The translations under genes were made by a program, and so were the position numbers. Source: Clostridium sp. AM49-4BH (GTDB taxonomy: Bacteria > Bacillota > Clostridia > Lachnospirales > Lachnospiraceae). Taken from it: a DNA stretch of 20,623 bases. Positions 1-7,094 of this stretch are shown here, in pieces (within the stretch, counting starts at the first letter, position 1; every line of letters starts with the position of its first letter). The stretch covers positions 1-20,623 of the forward strand of contig NZ_QUFB01000050.1 of NCBI RefSeq assembly GCF_003478335.1, given 5' to 3'. The notes under the pieces are model-generated. The model worked only from the letters and a program-made list of their open reading frames with translations. It searched no databases and had not been told where the DNA came from.

Positions 1-252
1 GTAGCGAAAGCGTCCCGTCCAAAAATGGATGATACCTTGCTAAACCGGGACATCTCAGACATTCCTTCAGGCATGTATTCATCAGAGACTTAACAAAATA
101 AGAAATCACGTAAAAACTCTGCGTTCTTCGGCAATTGTCTTAGTTTTTTTGATGGCAGGATAATTTACTTTATCGGTTGCAAAATAGCTATTGTTTTACT
201 GACATAATAAGCAATATGTGGTTGTGTGGGATAATGAGGTATGGGAAGTTTG
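1..252 (+). repeat. Arm of a foldback (MITE-like) repeat, copy A
   Basis: The first ~120 bases match the reverse complement of 4405-4525 with about five differences. The similarity continues more loosely through the conserved end block GACATAATAAGCAATATGTG (210-229) to a terminal GGGAAGTTTG (about 243-252). A second relative lies at 4590-4824 in the same orientation. The sequence holds a possible stem GTCCCG (12-17) with CGGGAC (46-51). The start is cut by the window edge, so any other half of this copy lies outside. No gene is seen in 1-398 apart from the xfp promoter that follows. Confidence 0.8.
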
Positions 253-316
253 AAGATATTATTTAACAGCATTTTTATCCATCAATTTTTGATATGAATA
301 GAATCGAAAGAATTGA

Positions 317-346
317 TTGAACAGATGGTATGAATTGTGTTAATAT
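317..346 (+). promoter_or_regulatory. Candidate sigma-A promoter of xfp
   Basis: TTGAAC (317-322), an 18-base spacer, then an extended -10, TGT-TAATAT (338-346). This predicts a transcript start near 353, about 45 bases before the xfp ATG and downstream of the in-frame ATG at 330, which argues against using 330 as the start. Confidence 0.5.
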
Positions 347-398
347 AGTATCGTTGGAAAATAAATTATTCATTACAAACGAATTTAGGAGGTTACAA

Positions 399-2786
399 AT
401 GTCAGAGAATACTTGTCTCGAGAAGCAGCCGCTTTCTCAGGAAATGCTTGACAAAATGGACGCATATTGGCGTGCCGCAAACTATTTATCTGCCGGTCAG
501 CTCTATCTTTTGGACAACCCATTGTTAAAAGAGCCTTTGACCATGGATCAAATTAAGAAAAAAATCGTAGGTCACTGGGGAACTGTTCCAGGACAGAACT
601 TCGTATATGTACACTGCAACCGTGTTATCAAACGTTATGATCTTGATATGATCTTACTTTCCGGTCCGGGACACGGTGGAAACTTCATGATCGCTAACAC
701 ATATCTCGAGGGATCCTACAGCGAGATCTATCCTAATATCAGCCAGGACGAAGAGGGTATGAAGAAAATGTTCAAACAGTTCTCATTCCCATGTGGAGTA
801 CCTAGTCACTGTGCACCAGAGACTCCTGGTTCTATCAACGAGGGTGGTGAGCTTGGTTATTCTATCGCTCATGCTTTCGGTGCTGTATTTGATAACCCAG
901 ACTTGATTGCTACTGTTATCGTTGGTGACGGTGAGGCAGAGACTGGACCACTTGCTACTTCTTGGCAGTCCAACAAGTTCTTAAATCCTATTACCGATGG
1001 TGCTGTTCTTCCTGTTTTGAACTTGAACGGTTATAAGATCAGCAACCCTACTATCTTCTCACGTATTCCTCGTGAAGAGATCGAGAGCTATTTCGTTGGT
1101 TGTGGTTGGGAGCCAATCTTCGTTGAAGGTGACGATCCAATGACAATGCACAAATTAATGGCTGAGGCTATGGATGAGGCAATTGAAAAGATCAAAGCTA
1201 TCCAGGAAAATGCACGTAAGAATAATGATCCGGAGCGTCCTAAGTGGCCAATGATCGTTCTTCGTACACCAAAGGGATGGACTGGTCCTAAGGTTGTAGA
1301 CGGACAGCAGATCGAGGGATCTTTCCGTGCGCATCAGGTGCCGATCACAATGGAAAAACCAGAAGAGCATTTACCACTTCTTCAGGCTTGGTTAGAAAGC
1401 TACCATGCAGAGGAGTTGTTCGATGAGAAGGGTCGCTTGATCCCAGAGCTCGCAGAACTTGCTCCAAAGGGAGATGCACGTCTTGGTGCAAACCCTCACG
1501 CAAATGGTGGATTGTTATTAAAAGACCTTCGTCTTCCAGACTTCCGTACTTATGGTATCGAAGTTGATCCTGGTAAGACAAAAGCACAGGATATGATCGA
1601 ACTTGGTGGATATATCCGTGACATTTTTGTATTAAATAAAGAAAATCAGAACTTCCGTATCTTCGGACCGGACGAGAGTATGTCCAACCGTTTATACAAA
1701 GTATTTGAAGCAGAGAACAGAGATTGGAACGCTGAATTACTGGACACAGATGACTGCTTATCCAGAGGCGGACGTATCATGGACGGTATGTTGAGTGAGC
1801 ATATGTGCGAGGGATGGCTCGAGGGTTATCTTCTCACAGGTCGTCACGGTTTCTTCGCTAGTTACGAAGCATTTATCCGTGTCGTAGATTCCATGGCTGC
1901 ACAGCATGCAAAATGGTTGAAAGTATGTAACCAGCTTACTTGGAGACGTCCTATCGCTTCCTTGAACTTCATCCTGACTTCTAACGTATGGCAGCAGGAT
2001 CACAACGGATTTACACATCAGGATCCGGGATTCTTAGATCATATTGCTAACAAGAAAGCAGACGTTGTTCGTATGTATCTCCCACCAGATACTAACTGCT
2101 TGCTTTCCTGCTTCGATCACTGCGTAAAGAGCAAAAACTATGTAAACGCAATCGTTGCTTCTAAGCATCCAAGTTATCAGTGGTTAAGCATGGAACAGGC
2201 TGTTAAGCACTGCACACAGGGTGTTGGCATCTGGGAGTGGGCAAGTAACGACGAAGGCGAAGAGCCGGATATCGTTATGGCATGCTGTGGTGATACTCCA
2301 ACACTTGAGACCATGGCAGCAGTTACCATCCTTCGTGATGAGCTTCCAGAACTTAAGATTCGTGTTGTCAATGTCGTTGACTTGTTCAAACTTGAGTCTA
2401 ACCACAAACATCCACACGGTCTTAGCGACAGTGAGTACAATGCAATCTTTACAACAGACAAGCCGGTAATCTTTGCATTCCATGGTTACCCAACATTGAT
2501 TCACGAGCTCACTTATCGTCGTGACAACCAGAACGTATCTGTTCATGGTTATCAGGAAGAGGGTACGATCACTACTCCATTCGATATGAGAGTCCAGAAC
2601 GAGATCGATCGTTTCAACTTGGTAAAAGATGCGATCATGCATTTACCACAGTTAGCAAACCGTGGTTCCTACCTCATCCAGAAGATGAACGACAAGCTTG
2701 TTGAGCATAAGCAGTATATCGCTGAGTATGGTCAGGATCTTGAAGAAGTTCGCGATTGGGAATGGCACACTCCAGAGGATAAATAA
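399..2786 (+). CDS. xfp: D-xylulose 5-phosphate/D-fructose 6-phosphate phosphoketolase
   Basis: This is a 795-residue cytoplasmic, thiamine-diphosphate-dependent enzyme. It cleaves xylulose 5-phosphate (and usually fructose 6-phosphate) with phosphate to give acetyl phosphate plus glyceraldehyde 3-phosphate (or erythrose 4-phosphate). Family signatures include [11 protein letters not shown] near residue 58, SGPGHGG near 88, the cofactor-binding GDGEAETGP near 176, and a C-terminal [11 protein letters not shown] region. Its length is normal for the family (about 790-825). The start at 399 is chosen because AGGAGG (387-392) sits six bases ahead of it; an in-frame ATG at 330 has no such site and precedes the predicted transcript start. 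It is monocistronic: own promoter upstream, strong hairpin downstream, and LysR on the opposite strand. Its codons are rich in CTT, CGT and GGT, as in a highly expressed gene. The substrate range (single or dual) cannot be read from the sequence. Confidence 0.97.
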   Translation: MSENTCLEKQPLSQEMLDKMDAYWRAANYLSAGQLYLLDNPLLKEPLTMDQIKKKIVGHWGTVPGQNFVYVHCNRVIKRYDLDMILLSGPGHGGNFMIANTYLEGSYSEIYPNISQDEEGMKKMFKQFSFPCGVPSHCAPETPGSINEGGELGYSIAHAFGAVFDNPDLIATVIVGDGEAETGPLATSWQSNKFLNPITDGAVLPVLNLNGYKISNPTIFSRIPREEIESYFVGCGWEPIFVEGDDPMTMHKLMAEAMDEAIEKIKAIQENARKNNDPERPKWPMIVLRTPKGWTGPKVVDGQQIEGSFRAHQVPITMEKPEEHLPLLQAWLESYHAEELFDEKGRLIPELAELAPKGDARLGANPHANGGLLLKDLRLPDFRTYGIEVDPGKTKAQDMIELGGYIRDIFVLNKENQNFRIFGPDESMSNRLYKVFEAENRDWNAELLDTDDCLSRGGRIMDGMLSEHMCEGWLEGYLLTGRHGFFASYEAFIRVVDSMAAQHAKWLKVCNQLTWRRPIASLNFILTSNVWQQDHNGFTHQDPGFLDHIANKKADVVRMYLPPDTNCLLSCFDHCVKSKNYVNAIVASKHPSYQWLSMEQAVKHCTQGVGIWEWASNDEGEEPDIVMACCGDTPTLETMAAVTILRDELPELKIRVVNVVDLFKLESNHKHPHGLSDSEYNAIFTTDKPVIFAFHGYPTLIHELTYRRDNQNVSVHGYQEEGTITTPFDMRVQNEIDRFNLVKDAIMHLPQLANRGSYLIQKMNDKLVEHKQYIAEYGQDLEEVRDWEWHTPEDK

Positions 2787-2815
2787 TCCTTTGCGATACG
2801 CAGCCAATTTCGTTA

Positions 2816-2864
2816 AGAAAACAACGCCCCTGCAGGAGTTTTGCTCTTGCAAGGGCGTTTTCTT
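2816..2864. terminator. Bidirectional intrinsic terminator between xfp and LysR
   Basis: AACGCCCCTGCAGGAG pairs with CTCTTGCAAGGGCGTT across a short T-rich loop. A-rich sequence lies upstream and GTTTTCTT downstream, so it can work for both convergent genes. Confidence 0.85.
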
Positions 2865-2885
2865 ATAGAATAGGAAAATGCTGTT

Positions 2886-3788
2886 TTATAATTGACTGAA
2901 ATGTTCCAACATAAATTTTCGAAATGTCGTTGCCGCAATACTTTGAGGATACTCTGTATCATATACAAGGGAAATACGACGATGCGGCATTTCATCCGGA
3001 AAGTGAATCTGAAAGACGCTTCCCATATCCAATGCTCCTCGCACAAACTCCGGTGGCAAAAAGCCAATACCCAAATTGTGTTCAATCGCAGGCAGGATCA
3101 AATCTGTCGTAGCCAGCTCGATCGCAGGCGCAAATGGCAGCCCACGCTCCGCAAAATATGTATTCAAAAAGTTACGGGTAATCGTCCCCGTCATTAAGCT
3201 TACCCACGGATAACGACATAATTCCGGCAAAGAAGTTGTCTTTCCTTTCAGATGACTGTACTTTGTACCGCCGATCAAAATATCTGTATAGGAATGCACT
3301 GTATGTACGATCAACGGATCCTCCATGGCAAACGGTATTGACGAGATCATTGCCATATCAACCTGTCCCTGTTTTAACGAGATGACAGATTCTCTGGAAC
3401 TATTGTTTAATATACGAAATGTAACTTTTGGATGAAGTTCACTAAATGCTTCCATCGCCTGAAGCAGGCAGCAGTGTAACGCCGTCTCTGTTGCACTGAT
3501 CGTAATGGAACCGCCATCTAATGACCGTAAATTGCTAAGATTCTGCTCTCCCTTAAAAAACTGCGCACAGCCTGCAGATATATATTGATAAAAGGTATTT
3601 CCTTCGGAAGTTAATTCCATCCCCGATTTACTACGAACGAACAATCTGCATCCCAACATATCCTCCAGCTTATGAATCGTTCTTGTCACCGCCGGTTGGC
3701 TGGTCTGCAAAGCGGCTGCCGCTTTTGTCAAGTTTCCATATTTTGCCACATAATAAAAAATGCGATAATATTCAAAATTTGAATTCAT
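2886..3788 (-). CDS. LysR-family transcriptional regulator
   Basis: A 300-residue LysR-type regulator. An N-terminal winged helix-turn-helix (about residues 4-62, with NLTKAAAALQTSQPAVTRTI) is followed by a linker helix and a periplasmic-binding-like effector domain (about 90-295). The length is typical. The ATG at 3788 follows GAGAGG (3795-3800 on this strand) at six bases. It converges on xfp and shares its terminator, so a regulatory link to xfp is possible but not shown; such regulators more often control a divergent gene, and none lies directly upstream here. A perfect 10-bp inverted repeat 22-52 bases before its start is a candidate autoregulatory site. The ligand is unknown. Confidence 0.92.
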   Translation of the reverse strand: MNSNFEYYRIFYYVAKYGNLTKAAAALQTSQPAVTRTIHKLEDMLGCRLFVRSKSGMELTSEGNTFYQYISAGCAQFFKGEQNLSNLRSLDGGSITISATETALHCCLLQAMEAFSELHPKVTFRILNNSSRESVISLKQGQVDMAMISSIPFAMEDPLIVHTVHSYTDILIGGTKYSHLKGKTTSLPELCRYPWVSLMTGTITRNFLNTYFAERGLPFAPAIELATTDLILPAIEHNLGIGFLPPEFVRGALDMGSVFQIHFPDEMPHRRISLVYDTEYPQSIAATTFRKFMLEHFSQL

Positions 3789-3809
3789 GGTATACCTCTC
3801 TAAAACACT

Positions 3810-3840
3810 AGGATATTTAAATACTTAATGTAAATATCCT
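3810..3840. promoter_or_regulatory. Perfect inverted repeat upstream of the LysR gene
   Basis: AGGATATTTA and TAAATATCCT form perfect 10-base arms around an 11-base AT-rich centre. It lies between the stop of the upstream HAAS-like gene and the LysR start. It could be a LysR-type operator or a weak terminator for the upstream gene; no long T tract follows on the minus strand, so operator is slightly preferred. Confidence 0.5.
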
Positions 3841-3844
3841 CTGC

Positions 3845-4222
3845 TCACTCAATAACCTCTTCTTCAAAATAAATCTGTTCGGATTCTAAAACCTTATACT
3901 CTCGATATATAATGCCCACTAATGTTAATGACGTAACAATAATTACGATCAATATACCTACAAGAATACGTTTTATCCATCTTGATTTTACGATCTTATT
4001 TGAAATTTCATCAATATCCATACCAGTCAAATAATTATTGACAACATCATTTGGTTTACCGAATTGTCGGCATAGTTCATCAATATCCTGAATATCATTC
4101 TCCTCACAATATACCCATACATTATTCGAAAACCAAGATAAATATTTACGTTCACCCCGACCACGAAATGGATAGATTGCTTTAATCTCTGAAATATATC
4201 TGCGAACAATCCTCTTATTCAC
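3845..4222 (-). CDS. Small HAAS-like (DUF6120-type) membrane protein, probable PadR partner
   Basis: 125 residues. A charged N-terminal cytoplasmic helical domain (about 1-80, with IYPFRGRGERKYL, CEENDI and FGKPNDVV) resembles HAAS/DUF1700-type domains normally encoded just after PadR regulators. One transmembrane helix follows (about 85-106, ILVGILIVIIVTSLTLVGII), then a short acidic tail. The start is GTG at 4222, preceded by AAGGTGG; no ATG start competes. The PadR gene is upstream on the same strand, but a 554-bp foldback element separates the two. With the element and one direct repeat removed, the gap would be about 72 bases, as in a normal two-gene operon. The exact family number is from memory. 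The molecular role is unknown; known HAAS proteins are thought to act with PadR-controlled membrane systems. Confidence 0.75.
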   Translation of the reverse strand: MNKRIVRRYISEIKAIYPFRGRGERKYLSWFSNNVWVYCEENDIQDIDELCRQFGKPNDVVNNYLTGMDIDEISNKIVKSRWIKRILVGILIVIIVTSLTLVGIIYREYKVLESEQIYFEEEVIE

Positions 4223-4273
4223 TTTTATCCACCTTCCCCTTCAATGTAATATTAATTTTACCAATTCATAAGA

Positions 4274-4827
4274 AAAACTTCGCACAGCCGAAGCTGCTAT
4301 CGGCTCACATATTGCTTATTATGTCTGCAATAAATGTGATATTTTGCAGGCGACAAGTTAACTTACTCTGTCGGCAGCGAACTAAGATAATTGCCGCAGA
4401 TCGCAGAGTTTTTGTGTGATTTCTTATTTTGTTAAGTCTCTGATGAATACATGCCCGAAGGAGTGTCTGAGATGTCCCGGTTTAGCAGGGTATCATCCAT
4501 TTTTGGACGGGACGCTTTCGCTACGATGCGCTACGTCACGTTACTTAATGTCTCTGGAATACGAGACATAAGTAACGACGAGCGCAAAGTCCCTTTCAAA
4601 AATGATGAATACCTTGCTTCCGGGACTTCGAGTTTCCGAAGGGCATGCAAATCAATCATTAGAGACAACAAAATCTAGAAATCACCTAAAATGAAAATGC
4701 GGAAAGGCAATTACTATAGTTCTCTGCCGGCAGAAATCGCTATGTTGTGGCTGCAAAATACTAAATATTCTTTGACATAATAAGCAATATGTGACGATAT
4801 GATGATATTGGCTATGCGAAGTTTGCG
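4274..4827. mobile_element. Foldback MITE-like element with 9-bp flanking direct repeats
   Basis: The element is built as one long imperfect inverted repeat. The left arm (about 4275-4540) and right arm (about 4575-4825) are reverse complements of each other and meet at a strong hairpin. The outer ends match as terminal inverted repeats: AAACTTCGCACAGCC on the left and, on the complement of the right end, AAACTTCGCATAGCC. TTCATAAGA occurs directly on both sides (4265-4273 and 4828-4836), as expected of a target-site duplication. Both arms share GACATAATAAGCAATATGTG and a GTCCC...GGGAC stem. No transposase is encoded; the open frames inside are short and unconvincing. It sits between padR and its presumed partner gene. 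A source transposase outside the window would be needed for movement. Confidence 0.85.
4528..4588. repeat. Central hairpin of the foldback element
   Basis: GTTACTTAATGTCTC pairs with GAGACATAAGTAAC around TGGAATAC (one bulged base). The stem is extended outside by CGTC/GACG and GCGC/GCGC. It is the symmetry centre of the 4274-4827 element. Confidence 0.8.
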
Positions 4828-4857
4828 TTCATAAGATAAATTTACCAATAACGAACC

Positions 4858-5220
4858 TCATTTTTCGTTCGAAGTGCGTGTGATGATCTTACCTATTGCC
4901 CCTGTAATACTATAGTATTCATCTAACAGCCGATCCAGATATTCCAAACCACTTTCTGTAATTGAATAATATACACGCGTTCGTTTCACTCCAACCTTGA
5001 TCTGTTCATACTCTAAATAGCCTTTCTCATTCAGCCGATATAATGTTGGATACATAGTTGCCTCATTAAGTTTATATCCCCCCTCACTATACTCTAAAAG
5101 TTCATTGGCAAGCTGATAGCCATACTTCTTCTCTGAACGCAGAAGTAACAACAATACCAGCTCAATTGTCCCATTTTTGATGTTACCTTTTGTTACTTTT
5201 GGTTCTTTCTTTTCTGCCAT
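4858..5220 (-). CDS. PadR-family transcriptional regulator
   Basis: 120 residues. The PadR winged helix-turn-helix spans about residues 14-95: GTIELVLLLLL, then KKYGYQLANEL and the recognition region NEATMYPTLYRLNEKGYLEYE, followed by the wing with RTRVYYSIT and a C-terminal dimerisation helix. This is the usual short PadR size. The ATG at 5220 is preceded by AAAGGTGTGAG. It has a consensus promoter and is followed by the HAAS-like gene, now separated by the foldback element; that pairing is characteristic of PadR/HAAS modules. The stop codon overlaps an ATG (ATGAGG), possibly a relic of translational coupling. Palindromes in the 5221-5604 intergenic region are candidate operators for itself and for the divergent protease gene. 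Confidence 0.93.
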   Translation of the reverse strand: MAEKKEPKVTKGNIKNGTIELVLLLLLRSEKKYGYQLANELLEYSEGGYKLNEATMYPTLYRLNEKGYLEYEQIKVGVKRTRVYYSITESGLEYLDRLLDEYYSITGAIGKIITRTSNEK

Positions 5221-5263
5221 ATTCTCACACCTTTAAGGTTATTAGCTCATGTTTAGCCTGTTT

Positions 5264-5279
5264 CAGCCAATTACGGCTG
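5264..5279. promoter_or_regulatory. Dyad just downstream of the padR start site
   Basis: CAGCC-AATTAC-GGCTG lies a few bases inside the predicted padR transcript. This is a position where an autorepressor could bind, or it could form a weak leader hairpin. Confidence 0.35.
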
Positions 5280-5288
5280 TCTATTGTT

Positions 5289-5317
5289 AGTATACAGATT
5301 TTTTTATGTACTGTCAA
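5289..5317 (-). promoter_or_regulatory. Sigma-A promoter of padR
   Basis: On the minus strand: TTGACA (5317-5312), a 17-base spacer, TATACT (5294-5289). This is a near-consensus match, 69-97 bases upstream of the padR ATG. Confidence 0.8.
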
Positions 5318-5359
5318 TCGATGCATTAACGTTTAATACTTTACAAAGTAAATTACTTA

Positions 5360-5394
5360 TTGACAGACTTATAACATAAAGATATAATGTTATA
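5360..5394 (+). promoter_or_regulatory. Consensus promoter with overlapping operator-like inverted repeat
   Basis: TTGACA (5360-5365), a 17-base spacer and TATAAT (5383-5388) give a perfect sigma-A promoter reading towards the protease gene. TATAACAT (5370-5377) and ATGTTATA (5387-5394) are perfect inverted 8-base arms with a 9-base centre covering the spacer and -10, so a protein bound there should block transcription. The divergent PadR protein is the natural candidate. Confidence 0.75.
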
Positions 5395-5417
5395 CATCGA
5401 AAGGAGGGTGGAAAATA

Positions 5418-5507
5418 ATGAAGAATACAATAATATCTATATCTCAATTGTCAATTATAATCTCACCAAAAAATGTTCTTGTTCCACGACGGGCAAGCCC
5501 ATCATAA
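5418..5507 (+). CDS. Possible 29-residue leader peptide
   Basis: A short frame begins MKNTIISISQLSIIISPKN and ends at TAA 5505-5507. It has a strong AAGGAGGG ribosome site (5401-5408) nine bases before its ATG and lies directly behind the consensus promoter. No family is recognised. It may be a real small peptide, a leader controlling the protease, or the scar of a longer gene. Confidence 0.3.
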   Translation: MKNTIISISQLSIIISPKNVLVPRRASPS

Positions 5508-5514
5508 GCAGAAC
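5475..5514. other. Hairpin-forming segment before the protease gene
   Basis: GTTC...GAAC ends enclose a core that on the minus strand reads GATGGG-CTTG-CCCGTC (all pairs, one G-U). On that strand it is followed after a few bases by a T6 run, so it resembles a terminator facing padR. On the plus strand one pair is lost. Confidence 0.35.
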
Positions 5515-5543
5515 AAAAACATAACAAAAAATCCAAAAATCAT

Positions 5544-5570
5544 TATACCATACAATCTCAAAATGGTATA
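5544..5570. promoter_or_regulatory. Second operator-like inverted repeat before the protease gene
   Basis: TATACCAT (5544-5551) and ATGGTATA (5563-5570) are perfect 8-base arms with an 11-base centre. They closely resemble the TATAACAT/ATGTTATA pair at 5370-5394, about 175 bases upstream. Confidence 0.45.
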
Positions 5571-5604
5571 GTAAAAATTCTTTACAAGTAAGGAGGAGAA
5601 CATA

Positions 5605-6257
5605 ATGAAACAAAAACGGTACAAAAAATTTAAAAAATTTCTTATTGGCATTGTATTAATTAGTGGAATTCTTTGCAGTAATCAACAAAACGCACAAGCA
5701 AAAGATGGATATATATGCAAACATGGTCTTCATACGTTTGGTGATCATACAATAAATGGAGGGGTAGGCAATTATGGATATACCAATCGTTATTACTGGA
5801 TTCATAATGCGTTCTCGAGTACCTATGAAGCTTATATAAAAAAGGCTGTTTCACAGTGGGTACATACAACAGATTCCTTAGGAGTAACAACACCAATATC
5901 AATAAAAAAAACATCAACCGTTCAAAATCAGTATTCGATTTTCTAAAGGGCACCTTGGATGTTGGCGTTCTTGGTCAAACATCTTTTTATAAACACGGTG
6001 GAACTTTGTTGAAACTTAACAAAAAAGGAGCGCTTAGCAAAAACTATAGTTATGCTTATATAAAGCTAGATACCTCAACCTTGAACTCTATTCCCGCTGC
6101 ACAACGGCAAGCTACTTGTGCTCATGAATTAGGTCACGCAATGGGGTTGTCGCATCATATGATCAGCAGCAGTATTATGTGCCAATACGGTGATGGAAGA
6201 AATGCTAAGCGAGCTTCTAAAAATGACTTAAAGGCGATAAATCATTTATATAAATAG
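5605..6257 (+). pseudogene. Secreted matrixin-like zinc metalloprotease, frame broken at an A8 run
   Basis: The first frame (5605-5946) encodes a basic N-terminus, a hydrophobic segment and a likely signal-peptide cut after AQA (residue 32), then the start of a mature domain. A frame at -1 to it continues to 6257 and carries the metzincin zinc site HELGHAMGLSH (6123-6155: three His plus the catalytic Glu) and a following SIMC Met-turn. The two frames join at a run of eight A (5904-5911) read ATA AAA AAA ACA. One extra A, or a -1 slip on A AAA AAA, restores a continuous protein of about 217 residues. The ATG at 5605 follows AAGGAGGAG. It would act outside the cell; the substrate is unknown. 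Without slippage the product lacks the active site. A sequencing error, a true loss or programmed slippage are all open; the rest of the gene looks undamaged. Confidence 0.8.
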
Positions 6258-6333
6258 TATAATTAATAGTATAAATTTTAAAAATATTAGAAAATATTAT
6301 TATATGATCTAGAATCATAGGAAGGTGGTCAAA

Positions 6334-7086
6334 ATGAAAAAAATTTATTTTGCAACAGGCGTTTTATTAATCAGTATGTGTATGCTATTAGCATGTGAAA
6401 ACAAGAACGCATCCCAAGGTGACAGTAAAAAAGCAGAGCAGTCAAAACAAGCAACTGAAGCTCCCAAAGATGCAAAAGTTGCCACCGCAGAAAATGGCAA
6501 ACATACTGAAAGTAATGACGTAACCGTTGATGTCCAAAAATATCATAATACTGAAAAAATTGTTTCCGAAAACGACTATGCGATATCCTCCGATCTGCAG
6601 GACATGAGCGAAGAAGCCCAAGAAATCGTTGAAGCAAAAATACGCACTTTTCAGTATGTTGTTATTGATGGGGATGCTTGGACAAAAATTGAACTGGACA
6701 TTCAAAACAGTCTGTCTGGGACCTTGAAAAAAGGCGATTCCATTACTTTATATCAGTCTGGCGGTTATGTCCCTTTGACAGATCACATTGCATATTATAA
6801 GGATGCATTCCGATACAAAGAATGGTCCAAAGAGAAAATAAACGACACTATTTTGCAGGAAACCATTAATGGCGAAGGCGAACCTGTAGTAGGTACAGAA
6901 GCAATATACTACTTAACCAAATTTAAGAAAGATGGAATCCTAAATGGCAATTATGGTCGAGTGTGTGGCAAATATGCCCAGTTAAATAAAATTAACGATA
7001 ATTCGTATAAACATGAGCAAATGAGTGGCAGCAACAGCTCCGAAAAAGTGACCATTTCAGACATTAAGAAAGAACTCCACGAATAG
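6334..7086 (+). CDS. Lipoprotein of unknown function
   Basis: 250 residues. The N-terminus is a lipoprotein signal: short KK, hydrophobic stretch, then LLAC with the lipidation Cys at residue 22. A low-complexity Lys/Gln/Ala/Glu linker (about 23-60) follows, then a folded domain (about 75-250) with the pattern EAQEIVEAKI, GTLKKGDSITLYQSGGYVP and GTEAIYYLTKF. The domain is not recognised as a named family. The start is ATG 6334 with AGGAAGGTGG just upstream; a GTG nine bases earlier overlaps that ribosome site and is rejected. It follows the protease by 76 AT-rich bases, probably in the same transcript, suggesting a surface protein related to the protease system. It converges on yfhO with only eight bases between stops and no terminator. 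Confidence 0.8.
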   Translation: MKKIYFATGVLLISMCMLLACENKNASQGDSKKAEQSKQATEAPKDAKVATAENGKHTESNDVTVDVQKYHNTEKIVSENDYAISSDLQDMSEEAQEIVEAKIRTFQYVVIDGDAWTKIELDIQNSLSGTLKKGDSITLYQSGGYVPLTDHIAYYKDAFRYKEWSKEKINDTILQETINGEGEPVVGTEAIYYLTKFKKDGILNGNYGRVCGKYAQLNKINDNSYKHEQMSGSNSSEKVTISDIKKELHE

Positions 7087-7094
7087 CAGCCAAC

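Noticed and set aside
330..398. Longer N-terminus for phosphoketolase starting at 330
   Set aside because: No ribosome site, lies upstream of the predicted transcript start, and an ideal AGGAGG precedes the ATG at 399.
2184..2642. 152-codon frame antisense to xfp
   Set aside because: It mirrors the codon pattern of a strongly conserved enzyme, has no ribosome site or recognisable domain.
4451..4678. 75-codon frame inside the foldback element
   Set aside because: It crosses the central hairpin and is not preserved in the other copies; no start signal.
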